This document shows positions 1 through 8,968 of a DNA stretch of 14,552 nt, one piece after another (position 1 is the stretch's first letter; each line of letters begins with the position of its first letter). The notes beneath the pieces were generated by a model. That model was not told where the DNA came from and searched no databases. It saw only the letters and a program-made list of their open reading frames with translations. The stretch is from an uncultured Actinomycetes bacterium (GTDB taxonomy: Bacteria > Actinomycetota > Actinomycetes > Nanopelagicales > Nanopelagicaceae), in the NCBI GenBank assembly GCA_903922745.1, contig CAIXVA010000047.1, positions 1 through 14,552 of the forward strand. The letters are read 5' to 3'. A program made the position numbers and the translations under genes.

Positions 1-1712
1 ATCTTGAGCGCGAAAAGGGAATTACGATTCTTGCCAAGAACACAGCTGTTAAGCGCGGCGCAACAATCGTTAACATCATTGATACGCCAGGCCACGCAGA
101 CTTCGGTGGCGAAGTAGAGCGCGGACTTGAAATGGTTGACGGAGTTATTTTGTTAGTTGATGCTTCAGAAGGTCCATTGCCACAGACACGTTTCGTATTA
201 CGTAAAGCGTTAGAAAAGAATTTGCCAGTAATTTTGTTGATCAACAAGGTTGACCGTCCAGACTCACGTATCGCAGAAGTTGTTGACGAGGCATACGAAC
301 TATTCCTTGATCTTGGTGCAAATGAAGAGCAGATCGAATTTCCAGTTGTGTACGCATCAGCAAAAGCTGGTCGCGCATCACTCAAGCGTCCTTCAGATGG
401 TGGAATGCCAGAAGAAGAAAACCTTGACGTTTTGTTTGACACAATCTTTAGTGCAATTCCAGCTCCTGAGTATCACGAAGGCGCGCCATTGCAAGCACAC
501 GTTACAAACCTTGACTCATCTCCATTCTTAGGTCGTCTTGCACTATGTCGCGTGCGCGAAGGTGTTATTAAAAAGGGTCAGAATGTCACGTGGATTAAGA
601 CAGATGGCACAACAGAGCGCGTAAAGATTTCAGAGCTACTTATTACTGAAGCGCTAGAGCGCGTACCAACCCTTGAAGCCCATCCTGGCGACATCATCGC
701 CGTAGCAGGTATCGACACAATTACTCTAGGCGAGACACTGGCTGATAATGAAAATCCACACGCACTTCCTTTGATCATTGTTGATGAACCATCAATTTCG
801 ATGACAATTGGTATTAATACATCTCCGCTAGCGGGCAAGAGCGGCAAGCTGCTTACTGCGCGCCAGGTAAAGGGACGTTTGGATGCAGAACTAGTTGGTA
901 ACGTTTCATTGCGTGTTCTCAATACTGATCGTCCAGACACATGGGAAGTACAAGGTCGCGGAGAGCTACAGCTAGCTGTGCTTGTTGAAATCATGAAGCG
1001 CGAAGGTTTCGAACTAACTGTTGGTAAGCCACAGGTAGTAATCAAGAAGATTGATGGAAAGATTCACGAACCGATGGAGCGCTTAACAATTGATGCACCA
1101 GAAGAATATCTTGGTGTTTTGACTCAGTTGATGGCACTTCGTAAGGGTCGCATGGAGCAAATGGTTAATCACGGAACCGGTTGGATCCGTCTTGATTACA
1201 AGGTTCCATCTCGTGGACTTATTGGTTTCCGTACCGAGTTCTTAACTGAAACTCGCGGAACTGGTTTGCTACACCACGTATTTGATGGTTACGAGCCTTG
1301 GTTCGGAGATATTCGTACTCGCGCAACTGGATCACTTGTTTCAGACCGCTTGGGAACAGTTACTTCATACGCCCTATACGGAACACAAGATCGCGGAACT
1401 ATTTTCGTAGAGCCAGGCGATGAAGTGTATGAAGGTATGGTTATTGGCGAGAACTCTCGTAACGATGACATGGACGTTAACTGTGTTCGCGAAAAGAAGC
1501 TAACTAACATGCGTGCTTCAGGAACTGATGAATCAGAGCGTTTGATTCCACCTAAGAAGCTCAACATGGAAGGTGCTCTTGAGTTCTGTCGCGAAGATGA
1601 ATGCGTAGAAGTCACACCTGCTGTTGTTCGAATTCGTAAGGTTGTTCTAAATGGCGACGAGCGCGCACGTGCGACTTCTCGTCAAAAGAAGGCAAATCTC
1701 AACGTTAATTAA
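1..1712 (+). CDS. typA: Ribosome-associated translational GTPase TypA/BipA, 5'-truncated by the window edge
   Basis: TypA/BipA is an EF-G-like GTPase that binds the ribosome and is linked to 50S assembly and stress or cold adaptation. The open frame is read from base 3 and gives 569 residues before TAA at 1710-1712. The family is usually about 610-640 residues, so roughly the first 45, including the P-loop, lie outside the window. The visible start is the switch I region (LEREKGITI, where the T is the G2 threonine), followed by G3 DTPGHADFGGEVER, G4 NKVD (near 244-255) and G5 SAKAG (near 357-371). The C-terminal part has the TypA-specific stretch NMRASGTDE...IPPKKLNMEGALEF and the usual ending near VRIRKVVLNGDERAR. 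These features separate it from LepA and EF-G. No frameshift is seen. The ATG at 132 is internal and not a start. The next gene begins 92 bases after the stop, past a terminator, so typA ends its own transcript. Confidence 0.97.
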   Translation, partial: LEREKGITILAKNTAVKRGATIVNIIDTPGHADFGGEVERGLEMVDGVILLVDASEGPLPQTRFVLRKALEKNLPVILLINKVDRPDSRIAEVVDEAYELFLDLGANEEQIEFPVVYASAKAGRASLKRPSDGGMPEEENLDVLFDTIFSAIPAPEYHEGAPLQAHVTNLDSSPFLGRLALCRVREGVIKKGQNVTWIKTDGTTERVKISELLITEALERVPTLEAHPGDIIAVAGIDTITLGETLADNENPHALPLIIVDEPSISMTIGINTSPLAGKSGKLLTARQVKGRLDAELVGNVSLRVLNTDRPDTWEVQGRGELQLAVLVEIMKREGFELTVGKPQVVIKKIDGKIHEPMERLTIDAPEEYLGVLTQLMALRKGRMEQMVNHGTGWIRLDYKVPSRGLIGFRTEFLTETRGTGLLHHVFDGYEPWFGDIRTRATGSLVSDRLGTVTSYALYGTQDRGTIFVEPGDEVYEGMVIGENSRNDDMDVNCVREKKLTNMRASGTDESERLIPPKKLNMEGALEFCREDECVEVTPAVVRIRKVVLNGDERARATSRQKKANLNVN

Positions 1713-1719
1713 TTTGATC

Positions 1720-1757
1720 AAAAAAGCCCGTACCAAACACTTGGTGCGGGCTTTTTT
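1720..1757 (+). terminator. Strong intrinsic terminator after typA
   Basis: The inverted repeat runs AAAAAAGCCCGTACCAA (1720-1736), loop ACAC, then TTGGTGCGGGCTTTTTT (1741-1757). This gives 17 paired positions with one G-U wobble (T1731/G1746) and ends in six T. It begins 7 nt after the typA stop. The A-tract on the 5' side means the same hairpin could also work on the minus strand, though no minus-strand gene is seen next to it. Confidence 0.93.
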
Positions 1758-1804
1758 ATGCTCGCATCCCTGATTCGTCAGTCCATTACGGTTGAATTAC
1801 GACT

Positions 1805-4800
1805 GTGAGTAAGCAGCCCTTCAGCCTTGTACGACAGGTACTTCAGGCTGCCCCGCTTACCTTGGATGCTGATCAGCAAGCGGTTGTTGCACACCGCGGA
1901 TCACCAATAGTCGTTCAAGGTGGACCCGGTACAGGAAAGACAACTGTTTTAGTTGAAGCAGCCCTTGCCCGTATTCAAGAAGGACAAAATCCAGATTCAA
2001 TTTTGTTACTAACCTATGGTCGCGAGCGTGCATCCGAACTTCGTGATGCGATTGCACTTCGCACGACCAAGTCAATGTTTGAGCCACTTGCTAGAACATT
2101 CCATTCTTTAGCATTTTCAATCTTAAAGATGAAGGCAAAGGGCGATCCTGATCCGATTTTGCTCAGTGGACCAGAACAAGAAAGTTACATCCGCGAATTA
2201 CTGCAAGGTGATATCGAAGATGGTTTTAAGGAATGGCCCGAAGATCTACATAAGGCGTTAACTACTAATGGCTTTGCTCGCGAACTACGAGATTTGATTT
2301 TGCGTGCATCAGAACGTGGCATCGATGCAGATGAGTTAGCAAAGCTCGGTAAACAAGAGGGCGAAAAGTATTGGGAAGCAGCCGCTGCTTTCTGGAAGAG
2401 ATATACCAATTCCATGATCATGCGAGAGTTCAGCGCTCAAGATGCAAAACTGCGTATTGATCCATCTGAGTTAGTCTCCCGCGCATCTATCCATCTTCGT
2501 AACAACCCAGATTTACTAGATCAACTACGCAATCGATTCACAACGATCATGGTTGATGAGTTTCAGGAAAGTGATCCAGCACAGCGCGAACTATTGGCGT
2601 TGCTTGCTGGTAACGATGTAATCATCTGCGCCGATGCAGATAGTGCAGTCGGACGATTCCGTGGGGCAGATCCAGATGGGTTAGCTGCCGCGTTAGATCC
2701 TTATCGCGCAAAAGAAGTTGTTCTAAACCGTGTGTATCGAAATGCACCGGCAATCTTTGAAGTTGGGCATCAATATGTTCAGGGATTCCGAGGATCACCT
2801 GTAACCCGCAAGCGCTCGTGTGCCTCAGAAAACGGCGGTTTTGTTGGGGTTCATCGCTTTAGAAGTGGGGCAGAAGAAGCAGCATTTATCGCTCATCAAT
2901 TCCGCAGTGCTCATTTGCGCCAAGGGATTTCTTATAGTGACATGGCAGTTGTTTTGCGTACTCCTGGTGTTCAAGCAGCTGCGCTGCGCCGCGCATTTTC
3001 ACAAGTAGGCATCCCTGTTGCATCCGAACTACAAGCACTTGGTGGCAACCCTGCAATCACGCCGTTCTTATTGTTGGCACGTGTTGCAATTGGGGCACAA
3101 CCTCTTAATTTAGATACTGCAGAGCGCTTGCTGCTCTCAGAATTTGGTGGGGCAGATTCAATTTCTTTGCGACGCATCCGTCGGGCAATGATCACTGCTC
3201 GTCCTGAAGGTGATGAGCGCTCAGGCACGCAGTTGTTGCTTGATGCAATCAAAGATGGTGAATTGTTTATTGAAGGTGCCGATAGTGTGCTACGAGTTCA
3301 TGCATTACTAAAAGGTGCAAAGGCAATTGCTCGCAACAAGAGTGCGCTAGCAGATGATCTGTTGTGGTTTATTTGGGATAATGCACTGACTTCAGATCAA
3401 AATAAACTGTCCACAGCTTGGCGCAATCAAGCGTTACGTCCAGGAGTTCGCGGGGCAGCAGCTGATCGAGATCTTGATGCCATGATGCAATTGTTTGAAT
3501 CTGCTGCGCGTTATTCCGAACGCTTTCCGTTATCTGGTCCTGCAGCCTTTATCAACGAAGTTGCACATGAGGACATTGCAGGAGATGTTATTACCGCTAA
3601 AGGTGTACGCCCAGATTTTGTGGAGATCCTTACCGTGCATAGCGCAAAGGGTCGTCAATGGCAGGTTGTTGCAATTGCAGGTTTACAAGAGGGCACCTGG
3701 CCTAACCTGAAGCAACGCTCATCATTGTTAGGTGCAGAGCGATTAGTTGAAAGAAAGCGCAACCCTGATATTCCACGTGATCAGCTAGATGTCATTGCTG
3801 CAAATGGCTTGATGCAGGATGAGCAGCGCTTATTCCATGTGGCTCTAACCCGCGCCCAGCAATCACTTTTCGTCACCGCTGTTCAGCGCGACGATGAAGA
3901 ACCTTCACAGTTCTTTGAGGCGATCGAAGTTTTGGTCAACAAAACCGATGATGAGGAACATGTATTGACCGATGTTCCTCGTCCTATTACTGCACCTGCA
4001 TTGGTGGCAGAACTTCGTGCACAGTTAGCTGGACCAAAGGCAAAAGAGGCGGCCGCGTTATTAAAGGCGATGAGCGCCGAAGGTATCTATTTAGCAAACC
4101 CAAATAGTTGGATTGGTTCTGTGCCCTTGAGTACTGATGCACCTGTCATTGATCCTGATAAAGAGGTCATTGTTTCTCCATCAGGGGCCGAATCCTTTGT
4201 GGAATGTGGTGTGAAGTGGTTCTTGCAAAGCAATGGTGGCTCAGATGGCGACAGTACCGCACAGGTTTTAGGTTCTGCTATTCACGCATTTGCAGCAAAG
4301 ATGGTGCAGGAGCCCGGCACAAGCCGTGAACAATTAATCGAATCTTTGGAAAAGTCATGGAAGTTAATTGATCCAGACAGCGGATGGGTGAGCGCATCCC
4401 ATCTGGAATCTGCAGTGACAATGCTGGAAAAGTTTGTGGAGTACCACAAGGAAACCAAGCGTGAAGTAAAAGGCGCCGAATTACGTTTTGATGTGAAGTT
4501 AGGACGTGCTCGCATTATCGGAACTGTGGACCGACTTGAAGTAGAAGCCGATGGTTCGCTATTTATCATTGACTTTAAAACGGGCAATACCGCTATCAGC
4601 AAAGAGGATGCAAAGAAAAATCTGCAGCTTGCTAGTTATCAGTTAGGTGTTGTAGAAGGTGGATTTACTGATGGGAATAAATCAGCAGGTGCCGAACTTG
4701 TATATCTGGGCACAAGTAGTGCAGGAGCATCGATTCGACAGCAGTATGCGATTGATATCGAAGAAACAAAGGCCACTATTGAAACAATTGGCGAAGGTAT

Positions 4801-4903
4801 GGGAGCTGCCACCTTCTTTGCCACAGTTAATAAGCGCTGTAAAGGCTGCCCAGTAAGGAAATCCTGCCCTGTTCAAAGTGATGGACGGGCGGTGATTGAG
4901 TGA
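1805..4903 (+). CDS. adnA: AdnA: helicase-nuclease subunit with Fe-S nuclease domain (DNA break resection)
   Basis: This is the first subunit of the heterodimeric AdnAB motor-nuclease, which unwinds and resects double-strand breaks in actinobacteria (functional counterpart of RecBCD/AddAB). It has 1032 residues, similar to mycobacterial AdnA. The N-terminal UvrD-like motor shows a Q motif (LDADQQAVV), Walker A GGPGTGKT (39-46), motif II DEFQ (D251, E252), motif V ILTVHSAKG and motif VI ALTRA. The C-terminal RecB-like nuclease has D909 (GTVDR), D923 and K925 (IDFKTG) and a QLASYQLG helix. Cysteines C801, C1012, C1015 and C1021 (lone C, then C-x2-C-x5-C) match the iron-sulfur staple of AddB/AdnA nucleases. 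Motif III is atypical: ADADSAVGRFRGA, without the usual GDPxQ. The GTG start at 1805 has no clear Shine-Dalgarno; a TACGGT at 1787-1792 could be a -10 for a nearly leaderless mRNA, but this is weak. The stop overlaps adnB by 1 nt. Confidence 0.93.
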   Translation: MSKQPFSLVRQVLQAAPLTLDADQQAVVAHRGSPIVVQGGPGTGKTTVLVEAALARIQEGQNPDSILLLTYGRERASELRDAIALRTTKSMFEPLARTFHSLAFSILKMKAKGDPDPILLSGPEQESYIRELLQGDIEDGFKEWPEDLHKALTTNGFARELRDLILRASERGIDADELAKLGKQEGEKYWEAAAAFWKRYTNSMIMREFSAQDAKLRIDPSELVSRASIHLRNNPDLLDQLRNRFTTIMVDEFQESDPAQRELLALLAGNDVIICADADSAVGRFRGADPDGLAAALDPYRAKEVVLNRVYRNAPAIFEVGHQYVQGFRGSPVTRKRSCASENGGFVGVHRFRSGAEEAAFIAHQFRSAHLRQGISYSDMAVVLRTPGVQAAALRRAFSQVGIPVASELQALGGNPAITPFLLLARVAIGAQPLNLDTAERLLLSEFGGADSISLRRIRRAMITARPEGDERSGTQLLLDAIKDGELFIEGADSVLRVHALLKGAKAIARNKSALADDLLWFIWDNALTSDQNKLSTAWRNQALRPGVRGAAADRDLDAMMQLFESAARYSERFPLSGPAAFINEVAHEDIAGDVITAKGVRPDFVEILTVHSAKGRQWQVVAIAGLQEGTWPNLKQRSSLLGAERLVERKRNPDIPRDQLDVIAANGLMQDEQRLFHVALTRAQQSLFVTAVQRDDEEPSQFFEAIEVLVNKTDDEEHVLTDVPRPITAPALVAELRAQLAGPKAKEAAALLKAMSAEGIYLANPNSWIGSVPLSTDAPVIDPDKEVIVSPSGAESFVECGVKWFLQSNGGSDGDSTAQVLGSAIHAFAAKMVQEPGTSREQLIESLEKSWKLIDPDSGWVSASHLESAVTMLEKFVEYHKETKREVKGAELRFDVKLGRARIIGTVDRLEVEADGSLFIIDFKTGNTAISKEDAKKNLQLASYQLGVVEGGFTDGNKSAGAELVYLGTSSAGASIRQQYAIDIEETKATIETIGEGMGAATFFATVNKRCKGCPVRKSCPVQSDGRAVIE

Positions 4904-7900
4904 TGAGTACTGAAGCCACGTATACACCTGAAGAGATCATCGCCAAACTTCAGTCACATCCCAAGTTTGGCTCACAGATCAAACCGATTACCAAGCATCA
5001 ATCAGCAATTATCAGTAGCGGTCTAGAACCTGCTGTTGTTATCGCAGGTGCTGGTTCTGGTAAGACAGAGACAATGAGCAACCGTGTTTTGTATTTAGTT
5101 GCTAACGGTTTTGCCACACCTGATCAAATCTTGGGTCTCACTTTCACCCGTAAAGCTGCTGGTGAATTATCTGTTCGTATCCGCAAGCGTTTGCGTCAAC
5201 TATCGCAATTACCAGAGTTCAAGCACATCACATCAAACAGCACGGCTGTTACGACTTATCACTCATATGCAGGCAAGTTGCTCAGCGAACATGCGATCCG
5301 ATATGGAATAGATGCAGATGCTGATCCTCTGGGCGAGGCAGCAATCTGGCAGATTGCATCTGATGTTGTGCGCAACTGGTCAGACGATTCCTATCGCAAT
5401 GACAGTGCCGTAAGTACTGTGATTAAGGATTTGCTGGGGCTTTCAAAGTTAATGCTTGAACATCAAGTAAAGGCTGCAGATATCGAAGCGATCGGCAACG
5501 AAATGCTTGAGAAGTTGCAGTTGCTTGGTGGCAGCACCAATGAAGATACACGCGCAGTTGCCCGTGCCATGCAGCAACGTAATTCTTTGTTACCTATGGT
5601 TGAAACCTTTATGGAACGCCGCAAAGCTGCCGGCGAGTTATCGTTTGATGATCAGATGTCGTTGGCCGCAGATATTGCACAAAACTTTGAAGATGCCGGT
5701 GCCTTAGAGCGCGGCAAGTACACCGTTGTTTTACTTGATGAGTATCAAGATACTTCTCAATCTCAGGTGCGCATGCTCTCTTCATTGTATGGGGCAGGCC
5801 ATCCAGTTATGGCTGTGGGAGACCCATCGCAGGCTATTTACACTTGGCGAGGAGCATCTGCCGGCACTATGGCCTCATTCCATAAGTACTTCCCAAAGGT
5901 GCAAGGTCAAACAGGTACCCAGCAATTTTCTCTGCCAACAACTTTCCGTAACGACACAATCATCTTGAATGCTGCAAATGCAATTAGCGCACAAATCAAA
6001 GCTGATGGTGGTCAACAAGTTATTGAACTTGAGGCACGAAATGGCGCAGGTGTAGGTGAGCTTGCCTACGGTATTTATGAAACCGTCGTAACAGAATCTC
6101 AAGCAATTGGTGAATACTTCAAAGCGCTCTGGAATCCAGCTGACAATAAGTCTTTTGCTGTCTTGGTACGAAAACGGAGTCAAATAGCAAGTATTGAAAA
6201 TGCACTATGCGAACAAGGTTTGCCGGTCGAAGTCATCGGTATTGGTGGCTTGATCCATATTCCAGAGGTTGCAGATGTTGTGACCTTGATGAAGATCATT
6301 ACCGACCCTGATGCTGGATCTTCGTTGATGCGCCACTTAACAGGACCACGAATTAATCTGGGACCTAGAGATATTGCAGCACTCGGTGGCTTTAGTCGAG
6401 AGCGCGCAAAGGCAATGCACTCAGATTCCAAGAGCTTTATTAAAAAGATTGCTGCTGGAAATCCTGATCAATTAGAAGCAGATGATCAATTCTCTGGCTC
6501 TATCATCGATGCACTAGATGAAATCACTTCTGCCAAAAAGAGTGGTTTTAGTGATCTTGGATATCAGCGCCTAGTTACCTTTGCGCAAGATCTTCGTCGC
6601 TTACGCTCACGTGCCGGTGGACAAATCACCGATTTAGTAACAGAGATTGAGAACTATCTAACACTTGAATCAGAAATTACCTTGCGCGAAGGTTCACAGA
6701 CAGGTCGTCGTCATCTAGATCGTTTCTTGGATGAGGCATCAAAGTTTGAACGAAGCGGTGGATCTGTTTCAGCCTTCTTAGATTGGTTAGATGTCGCATC
6801 AGATGAAGAGGGCGGCTTAAAGGTTGGAGCCCCTGAAGTACGCACTGATGTGGTTCAAATCCTTACAGTTCACATGGCAAAGGGCGCCGAATGGGATGTT
6901 GTGGCAGTGCCTGGATTATCTGAAGGAACCTTCCCTGGAGTCAACAGAAGCGACCCAGATAACTGGTTAAAGAATGAAAAGCACGTGCCATTTGCTTTAC
7001 GCGGTGATGCCCATGAGCTTCCTTATTTCACTCTAGATGGCATTACTAAGAACAGTGATGCAAGTAAGGCGATTAAAGCTTTTGCATCTGAGTGCGTGGA
7101 TACAATTAAAATGCGTGAGGAAATGCGATTGGCATATGTTGCAGTTACCCGTGCTCGCACGCACTTGATCTGCACAACCTCCTGGTGGCGAGATGGATCA
7201 AAATCTGTTTCACCTTCCAACATCTTCACACTTATTGCAGGGGCTGCAAGTGCACACGGCGGACGATTAATTTCAGATATTGCAGCACCTGAAGATGGAG
7301 TTGAAAACCCAACTCTTGAAAATCCTTTGACCGCTGTGTGGCCTAGAGATTACCTAGGAGATAAGCGGGCTCAGTTTGATGCAGCGATTAAATTAGTAAA
7401 TGCCTCCGAGGTTCATCCACTGATTGATTCAGAAGATTCCGAAGTTAATTCCTGGATCATGGATGCTCATAGTTTGATTACCGAGCAACGAAAGCGCGCT
7501 ATAGATGTGGTTGAGGTCGCATTACCAACTCGTCTTTCTACTTCCACTCTGGTTTCCTTACATGAAAACCCACAAGAGCTTGCACTTAACATTCGCCGTC
7601 CAATGCCACGAGGGCAAGATCAATACTCTCGCCGCGGTACCGCCTTCCACTTATGGGTCGAACGCCAGTTCACAGATGCCGCTACCTTGTTTGGCGACGA
7701 GTACCTAGATTATTTAGATCCACTAGATGATGATTCAAAGTTAGAAGATCTAAAGGCTGCATGGTTAAAGAGCACCTTTGCCAATCGCACACCAGCCCGC
7801 GTTGAAGTTCCCTTTGAAACAACCATTGCTGGGGTGTTAATTAGAGGTCGAATTGATGCCATTTATAGTGATGGAGATGGCTTCCAAGTGGTGGATTGGA

Positions 7901-8106
7901 AGACAGGTTCAAAGCAGTTAGGTAAGTCGGCGCAGGTGCAATTGGCGATGTATCGCTTGGCGTGGGCGAAGCTATCTGGCTGCGATATTTCCAAGATCTC
8001 TGCGGCGTTTCACTATGTGCCAACAGGAGTAACTGATCAACCAGCAGATTTATTGGATGAGGCTGCCTTGGTTACTTTGATTTCTTCCATTGAAAAATCA
8101 GAATAA
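4903..8106 (+). CDS. adnB: AdnB: helicase-nuclease subunit (DNA break resection)
   Basis: This is the partner subunit of AdnA. The chosen start is ATG 4903, whose A is the last base of the adnA stop (TGATG). GGTGA at 4891-4895 lies 7 nt upstream as a ribosome site. A GTG at 4900 is in frame but less likely. The product is 1067 residues. The motor motifs look complete: GAGSGKT (49-55), LTFTRKAAGEL (Ia), DEYQDTS (D279, E280), VGDPSQAIYTWRGAS (III), FRND (IV), ILTVHMAKGAEWD (V) and YVAVTRAR (VI). The C-terminal nuclease has H in RGTAFHLWVE, D985 (GRIDAIY), D998 and K1000 (VVDWKTG) and QLAMYR. Unlike AdnA it has no cysteine cluster. An intact motor here beside a degenerate motif III in AdnA fits the mycobacterial picture of AdnB as the leading motor. 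Both nuclease sites appear intact, so the complex should be able to cut both strands. Confidence 0.94.
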   Translation: MSTEATYTPEEIIAKLQSHPKFGSQIKPITKHQSAIISSGLEPAVVIAGAGSGKTETMSNRVLYLVANGFATPDQILGLTFTRKAAGELSVRIRKRLRQLSQLPEFKHITSNSTAVTTYHSYAGKLLSEHAIRYGIDADADPLGEAAIWQIASDVVRNWSDDSYRNDSAVSTVIKDLLGLSKLMLEHQVKAADIEAIGNEMLEKLQLLGGSTNEDTRAVARAMQQRNSLLPMVETFMERRKAAGELSFDDQMSLAADIAQNFEDAGALERGKYTVVLLDEYQDTSQSQVRMLSSLYGAGHPVMAVGDPSQAIYTWRGASAGTMASFHKYFPKVQGQTGTQQFSLPTTFRNDTIILNAANAISAQIKADGGQQVIELEARNGAGVGELAYGIYETVVTESQAIGEYFKALWNPADNKSFAVLVRKRSQIASIENALCEQGLPVEVIGIGGLIHIPEVADVVTLMKIITDPDAGSSLMRHLTGPRINLGPRDIAALGGFSRERAKAMHSDSKSFIKKIAAGNPDQLEADDQFSGSIIDALDEITSAKKSGFSDLGYQRLVTFAQDLRRLRSRAGGQITDLVTEIENYLTLESEITLREGSQTGRRHLDRFLDEASKFERSGGSVSAFLDWLDVASDEEGGLKVGAPEVRTDVVQILTVHMAKGAEWDVVAVPGLSEGTFPGVNRSDPDNWLKNEKHVPFALRGDAHELPYFTLDGITKNSDASKAIKAFASECVDTIKMREEMRLAYVAVTRARTHLICTTSWWRDGSKSVSPSNIFTLIAGAASAHGGRLISDIAAPEDGVENPTLENPLTAVWPRDYLGDKRAQFDAAIKLVNASEVHPLIDSEDSEVNSWIMDAHSLITEQRKRAIDVVEVALPTRLSTSTLVSLHENPQELALNIRRPMPRGQDQYSRRGTAFHLWVERQFTDAATLFGDEYLDYLDPLDDDSKLEDLKAAWLKSTFANRTPARVEVPFETTIAGVLIRGRIDAIYSDGDGFQVVDWKTGSKQLGKSAQVQLAMYRLAWAKLSGCDISKISAAFHYVPTGVTDQPADLLDEAALVTLISSIEKSE

Positions 8107-8126
8107 AAACAACTACAAACTAGTTG
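8105..8126 (-). terminator. Weak terminator-like hairpin for the minus-strand EEP gene
   Basis: Read on the minus strand, CAACTA / loop GTTTG / TAGTTG is followed at once by TTTTT (8109-8105), starting 8 nt past the stop of the EEP gene. The stem is only 6 bp and AT-rich, so it is weak, but the U-tract and position suit an intrinsic terminator. On the plus strand the same hairpin has no T-tract, so it is unlikely to end adnB transcription. Confidence 0.4.
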
Positions 8127-8134
8127 ACCCGAGA

Positions 8135-8941
8135 TTACTTAGTTGAAATCTCTATCTGCAACGGTAGGTGATCACTCATGCCTGCATGGGCGTAAGGAAT
8201 GTGCCGAACATCTTGTGCCGTCAAGCTTTGTGACACCATAAAGTCGATTTGCACCTTAGGACCCCAGCTAGGAAAAGTCTTTCCACTTGTTAATGAGTTC
8301 CACTTAAGCCCTGCGACTACTTTCGTAAAGGGAATATTCATATCGCCCATAAGAATTATCTTCTTTGGGTCAGCCCCTAACTTGTGTGACCATCGCTTGA
8401 TTTGAACTAATTGCCTGTAGTTAAAAAAAGGAACAAAAGAAAGATGAGTGTTGATGATCAACCAGCCATTTTCTAAATGTGCAGCAAGGGCGCTTCTTGG
8501 ATGATCGCGTACATAGAAACGTTTCAACTTTCCATCAACAGGAAACATCATAAATACACCGATTGGAGAACCTTTGAGGTCTAAGCGATGCCAGGATTTA
8601 ACTGGCAACTGTGAAACCATTCCGATTCCATAGCCAGCTTCACCTTCTTGGCTTTTGCTTGTCACTATCTTTAAATCTGTTGTTTCAAGTTTACGCCACT
8701 TCTCATCTGGATTACCAAACAGTGATGGCGCAAAAGCCCAATCAGCAGCCCCCATGACAGTTGCAATATTTCCAACTTGGTTGTGATTTCCAGATCTCTC
8801 TAGAAAGTAATCAACTTCTTGGACACCAATAACATCACTCTTTAAATTCAGTATTTCAGCCTCTAAAAGGGCGGCAGCATCAACTGCTGGATCAGGCGGA
8901 ATGGCCATTCCATGCAGCAAATTCCAAGAGGTTACGCGCAT
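8135..8941 (-). CDS. Endonuclease/exonuclease/phosphatase (EEP) family protein
   Basis: A 268-residue protein covering almost exactly one EEP fold (the DNase I / ExoIII / sphingomyelinase / inositol phosphatase superfamily). These are Mg-dependent phosphodiester or phosphomonoester hydrolases. All signature residues are visible: N7 (SWNLLHG), E42 (GVQEVD), H166 (INTHLSF), D200 and N202 (MGDMNI), D233 (QIDFM) and the SDH triad end at D257-H258. There is no signal peptide or membrane segment, so it is probably cytoplasmic. The ATG at 8941 is supported by an in-frame TAG four codons upstream and by the first beta-strand beginning at once. It is convergent with adnB (28-nt gap) and divergent from nudC (27-nt gap). 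The repair neighbourhood makes a DNA substrate tempting, but EEP substrates cannot be read from these motifs; phospholipid or nucleotide substrates are also possible. Confidence 0.87.
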   Translation of the reverse strand: MRVTSWNLLHGMAIPPDPAVDAAALLEAEILNLKSDVIGVQEVDYFLERSGNHNQVGNIATVMGAADWAFAPSLFGNPDEKWRKLETTDLKIVTSKSQEGEAGYGIGMVSQLPVKSWHRLDLKGSPIGVFMMFPVDGKLKRFYVRDHPRSALAAHLENGWLIINTHLSFVPFFNYRQLVQIKRWSHKLGADPKKIILMGDMNIPFTKVVAGLKWNSLTSGKTFPSWGPKVQIDFMVSQSLTAQDVRHIPYAHAGMSDHLPLQIEISTK

Positions 8942-8968
8942 AGCCCAAGGCTAGTAGCGTTCACCCCT
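8932..8968. promoter_or_regulatory. Compact divergent promoter region between the EEP gene and nudC
   Basis: Only 27 nt separate the two divergent start codons. On the plus strand TAGCGT (8955-8960) sits 8 nt before the nudC ATG, the spacing expected for a leaderless transcript. A poor -35 match, TTACGC (8932-8937), lies 17 nt upstream inside the EEP coding region. On the minus strand TACTAG (8957-8952) could be the EEP -10, so the two hexamers would overlap. No Shine-Dalgarno precedes nudC. The hexamers are short and this is read by eye only. Confidence 0.38.

Noticed and set aside
578..1045. 155-residue minus-strand ORF within typA
   Set aside because: Ser/Thr-rich complement of a highly conserved GTPase; no independent support.
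8912..8968. N-terminal extension of nudC from ATG 8912
   Set aside because: It would overlap the start of the divergent EEP gene, and the added residues resemble no NudC N-terminus; ATG 8969 fits the family and the promoter.
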